Both the position numbers and the translations under genes were made by a program. A DNA stretch of 64,000 nucleotides. Origin: Andrena cerasifolii. Its lineage: Eukaryota; Arthropoda; Insecta; Hymenoptera; Andrenidae. Location of the stretch: positions 17,670,001 through 17,734,000 of the forward strand of contig NC_135123.1 in the NCBI RefSeq assembly GCF_050908995.1, in the 5' to 3' direction. Shown in pieces: positions 60,182 through 64,000 of this stretch (position 1 is its first letter; the number at the start of each line of letters is the position of its first letter). Below the pieces are notes generated by a model. The model did not search any database. It had not been told where the DNA came from and worked only from the letters and a program-made list of their open reading frames with translations.

Positions 60182-63100
60182 TCAACAAATTAATGTTATA
60201 CCGCCATTATCTGCACCTAGTAATAATAATCGATTTAGTGGGAGAACGGCCATTGTAGTAAGAAGTCCTTTAAAAGTGTCAGATTTCAGTTTCGACGACG
60301 AGAACGAAGCTGTTGTTTCTATGGGCGTGTAAACTCCTACACGGTTTGCTGTTGTACCTATGACAAGCTCTTGCTCGTAAAGGGACATGCAGTGAACTGG
60401 TTCGGTGGATCCCCTAAAGATTCAAAGTAATTAATGTAAAGTTTATGAATAAACCTGCTTTTACATGTATTTTATAAGTTAGAATTAAGGCCGTCGCGCA
60501 TTTTGGCAAAACGCGCGATAGGGAGAGAAAAGTTTATAAATAATTGATGACCGAAGCGCGGCGACTAAAGTGAAATGTTCCTCGGCGCTATTCTGTCATA
60601 TGAGTGATGCGTGAATTCGCTTCGCCGCGCTTCGGCCTAGTGGGCGACGACCTATAATTTCATGTTATGTTTTATTGTTTCCCTGTGTTTTAAGCAGGAT
60701 GGTGTTTTAAGCTTATTTTTGTTTGTATTGCCCAACAAACTCTAAGTCTCATTTTTTCCCTCCTCTCTCCTTCGGGTCCCAGCAGCAGCAGCAGCGCAAC
60801 GGGAGAAAGGTGGTCTTCCCATCTTTCCCCAGTACACCGCCCCGTGATGCTTAATTTCGGTGATCTAACGAGAACCGGTGTTTTCCATCACGGCTACGGC
60901 CGCTGATTTTTTAATTTCTTTGATTCGCCAAAATGCGCGACGGCCTTTATCCATATGAGCTTTTAGCCACGAATTATACGAGGAAAATATAATTCTATTC
61001 AGAAAACTGTTAATCAATCTCGATCTGATCCATCCAAAATATTGATCCTTAATTTTTTTCTGTTTACTTAATTTTATTTCAAATAGAGTTCTTGTTCATA
61101 AACACTAATAAAATTTTATCTTAATGCTGAATTTAGTGATACAAGAGAATCGTATTTTATTTAACAGAATCTTATCAAAAGGAATTTTAAGCTGAGGAAA
61201 GAGTTTATAATTCCCATGAGATTTTAATTACAATCCTCTTTATCACATTATTGTGAATGGCTAAAAATTCTTACGAGATGTTACGAAATATAAATTAGTG
61301 ACATTAAAATTGTTTCTCACTTCATATGAAATTTAAGTTTCCCATCCAATACACTCCATACAGCGATAGTCTCATCTAGTGAAGAACTAACTATAGTTGT
61401 TTCATTTATTGCCTCCAATTGTAATATCTAAAATAGAAATGAGAGTCAGTAAATCACTTCGGTGACATGGTAGAATTTTTTTAAAAATAACATACTTCAC
61501 ATTCGTGTCCCTTCCAGGATGCAATTATAAAACCAGTTCGAATATCCAAGATCGTTAAAAACCCTGATGCTTGGCCTAGAGCAACCCAGTAACCGCTTGG
61601 TGCTACTGCAATGCATCTAATCAAGCCTGTTGGATTCACCGACACCTAAAGGAATAGTAATCATTTTTAATTCAAAGAATATTTATCAAAATCATACCTA
61701 ACGGTATTTAATGATACATGTATATTAATATACCTTCATTTCATTCACGTACTGAAATGTTCTACAATCAATAACTCTAAGAGTAATGTCCGTTGTTCCT
61801 GCAAGTAAAGTTGTACACGGAGATGGACTTGCTATTAATGTATTCACAGGGACTGGACGAGAGCTTTCTGGACATCCAAGAAGGGACCCCATGAAAGGAT
61901 CCCAACAATGAACTGTACCATCGCAGGTAACTACATATCTTAATGATTCTAGGAATGTAAGGGCAAGAATAGACTTTTTGTGCCCAGTATAAGTATATTG
62001 ACAAGATGAAACAGTGTTTCCATCCCCCTATTAAAAGAATTATTCAAGTATAGTTTACAGAATAATTTATGGTATACTCCAGCTTTTAACATTAACAAAT
62101 TTTTAATATATACGGTGTCAAGTGGCGAGGCATTGACCTCTTATAACTTCGTAATAAAACATTTTCAAAAACAGCATCTGCTCAAATATGATGTACAGGG
62201 GCGTCCGGAGACTTTTCTGGGGGGCGGGGGGGGGGGGGGCAACTGCCCATGATACTGTAGAAATTTCGCACCAACCGTATTCGACACCATGTATATCAAT
62301 GCCGCCTTATCGTTTTCGGGGGCTCTGAGGCGAGCTCCGGGGCCCTGAGGCGGTTGCCTCTTTCGCCTCTATGTTAAGGCCCGTTGCACACATCTGATTT
62401 TTTAACGTGTGGCGATGTGCCGTACCATCGCCGTACGTTAAAAAATCGGATGTGTGCAGCGGGCCTTAGACGGCACTATATCTATATATGTATATATTAT
62501 AGAATAATGAAAGTACACATTGAGTAATTACCTGACTTCTCAAACTCCATAATTTCACAGTTTTATCTCTTCCTCCACTTACGAAACTGTTCTCATTATC
62601 TAATACATATAGGCATCTAATACTATTAGTATGACCACTAAACGTTTGAAGCTTTATTTGCTTTATATTAAACGCTGTATCTTTGTCTGATCTCCCAATT
62701 TCGTGTTCCCAGTATGCTAACCAATTCCCTCGCAATTGCCTGCCGGTGCACGAAGAACAGCTGGCTTCGCGATTAGACATAATATTTTCCGATGGTATAT
62801 ATTCTCTAATATCGTTCTTTTGTATTGCGAATCGATTTCCCACCACTGATATATTTCCAAAGCTATATGCATCTTTGTGAGTTTCTTCTGTGCTCTCCGT
62901 TGCATTATAGTTACAGGAGGCGCAGTACTTGTTACCTTCTGTAAGAGGGAAAACAAAAGTGGTAAACAGAGTGACTTTATTTTAAATAATTATCTTCGTA
63001 CATAAATGTAACGTACCAATATCTGATGGAGTTACTTTTGTCTCTTGCTCATATTTGTGACACAAATCACGCACGTGCTCGAAATGTTTAAGTATTTGTT

Positions 63101-64000
63101 CTAACGTCTCGCTGTCGATACATTTGTTGAGAAGCACGTATGTTTTATGAGCGAATTCTATCGTAAACACGGCTTTCAGCTCTTCAAATGCCTGGAAATA
63201 AATTGCAAGCTCGCTCACAAACTTCTCGTACAGTGCGTAATAATTTCGTGCTTATTAATGCCAATATTTGTTTACTTTATTCTTTTGCGGGTCGGACACA
63301 TCCATATTTTCTGTGACTGGTGGAGAATAGGACTCGGCAACATCCTTATCAAAATTTGACTGAAGCGCTCTAGTATCTCTGTTATCTTCATTCAACACCT
63401 TTACCCTGTGCATACAATATATATTTATATACATTGCGCGTAATATACATAGAAATATTGATGTTATAAATTCACCTGAGAAAATGGTCGCTCATTACTT
63501 TCTGATTAATTTCACTTTTGAAGTTGCCTGCAACGGCTTGATTAAATGATTTATCAAATGCCAAGAAAAGTCGTTGGATGAGTACAGCCAGGTGATTTTT
63601 TACAACAACGCTTCCCAATCGTAAGCTAAACATGAATATGGTCTCCAAGTATTTCTCAGCCATGACGGTACGTGCAACCAGCCCATTAGGAAAAGTAAAT
63701 CTTGTGGACGATAATATACGAACAGTAGGATATAGTATTGCTTTCACAACTGGTTCCTGCAATTAAAATTTACCTTGTCAACACAATATATATTTCTGAA
63801 TATCAGAGAAATCTATATAAAATAACTGTACATGAAGTACATCCATTAACGTCGCATCATTAAGGTACGGCGTAATATGATTTAATAAAGTTAAGCACGA
63901 GATAAGTCCTCCTTCCAAATTCTGTGTCAATTTCCTTTTACAAAGCGCCAGAAGTTCAACCATGTGCGCAAAGTACTGCAGCACTATAATCTGTTCGCCG
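60182..64000 (-). CDS. WDR81: WDR81, C-terminal part (5' end outside window)
   Basis: The C-terminal half of a WDR81-type BEACH/WD40 protein, which in animals partners WDR91 to limit class III PI3-kinase on endosomes and supports autophagic clearance. Minus-strand exons in the window are 64000-63832 (cut by the edge), 63756-63476, 63405-63276, 63191-63017, 62938-62532, 62027-61734, 61645-61496, 61427-61321 and 60413-60182, 647 codons with all phases closing. The helical part (AFEELKAVFTIEFAHKTYVL) is followed by GNWLAYWEHEIGRSDKD and then WD40 repeats: LQTFSGHTNSIRCL...VKLWSL, YVVTCDGTVHCWDP, ITLRVIDCR, YWVALGQASGFL, IVSSSLDETIAVW. It ends in LLLLGADNGGITLI, matching the human terminus LLLGSDNGVI. 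The BEACH domain would lie in the missing N-terminal exons. Confidence 0.94.
60488..60946. mobile_element. PIF/Harbinger-like MITE in the last WDR81 intron
   Basis: A 459-bp element with perfect 20-bp ends AGGCCGTCGCGCATTTTGGC and inverse, flanked by TTA on each side. The interior is GC-richer than its surroundings, includes a short CAG run (60782-60793), and has no long frame. A 3-bp TTA target duplication fits PIF/Harbinger. Confidence 0.82.
62221..62241. repeat. Poly-G tract inside possible hAT-like remnant
   Basis: A near-pure run of G (about 20 nt with one C). It follows CAGGGGCGTCCGGAG (62196-62210), a sequence resembling hAT-type transposon termini (CAGGGGCG). No matching opposite end was identified. 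Confidence 0.45.
62374..62468. mobile_element. 95-bp hairpin MITE in WDR81 intron
   Basis: A near-perfect palindrome with arms TTAAGGCCCGTTGCACACAT and inverse, continuing through GATTTTTTAACGT/ACGTTAAAAAATC, with a loop of about 20 nt that is itself partly palindromic (GGCGATG/CATCGCC). It sits in the intron between 62532 and 62027. Confidence 0.65.

Overview
The window is a piece of an arthropod nuclear genome, very probably an insect and plausibly a hymenopteran. The evidence is animal-type housekeeping genes split by GT-AG introns, many only about 75-120 bp long, AT-rich intergenic DNA, and many short non-autonomous DNA transposons. The species cannot be read from the sequence. No bacterial, viral or CRISPR-like system was found.

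Ten protein-coding genes could be assembled, and their splice phases close throughout. From left to right they are: NFXL1 (-, 462-4666, extreme N-terminus unresolved), PIG-C (+, 6721-7572, intronless), Nup205 (-, 7911-14328, 6 exons, 1946 aa), STT3A (+, 15450-19175, 11 exons, 705 aa), HD-PTP/myopic (-, 20304-27301, 14 exons, 1900 aa), a SMYD4-type SET/MYND protein (-, 28043-31813, 12 exons, 756 aa), MKK4 (+, 34045-40251, 7 exons, 365 aa), FoxJ1 (+, 50264-52211, 3 exons, 279 aa), RINT1 (+, 55321-60002, 12 exons, 739 aa) and the 3' half of WDR81 (-, 60182 to the window edge).

Three pairs are head to head: NFXL1/PIG-C, Nup205/STT3A and SMYD4/MKK4. Four neighbouring pairs converge: PIG-C/Nup205, STT3A/HD-PTP, and RINT1/WDR81 tail to tail, plus MKK4 and FoxJ1 lying in tandem across a gene-free stretch of about 10 kb (40252-50263). 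The genes do not form one pathway. Several concern membranes and secretion: PIG-C (GPI anchors), STT3A (N-glycosylation), RINT1 (ER-Golgi tethering), HD-PTP (endosomal ESCRT sorting) and WDR81 (endosome maturation). The others are a nucleoporin, a stress MAPK kinase, a cilia-type forkhead factor, a membrane-anchored zinc-finger/RING protein and a putative methyltransferase.

The most distinctive feature is the load of terminal-inverted-repeat and foldback elements without transposase genes, mostly inside introns: two in NFXL1, one in STT3A, two in MKK4, one in FoxJ1, three in RINT1 (one nested in another) and at least two in WDR81. Their target-site duplications point to several superfamilies: TA (Tc1/mariner-like), TTAA (piggyBac-like) and TTA (PIF/Harbinger-like). 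The main protein-level oddity is the degenerate phosphatase P-loop of the HD-PTP homologue. I see no clearly novel biological system; the transposon structures and the pseudophosphatase are the best candidates for follow-up.
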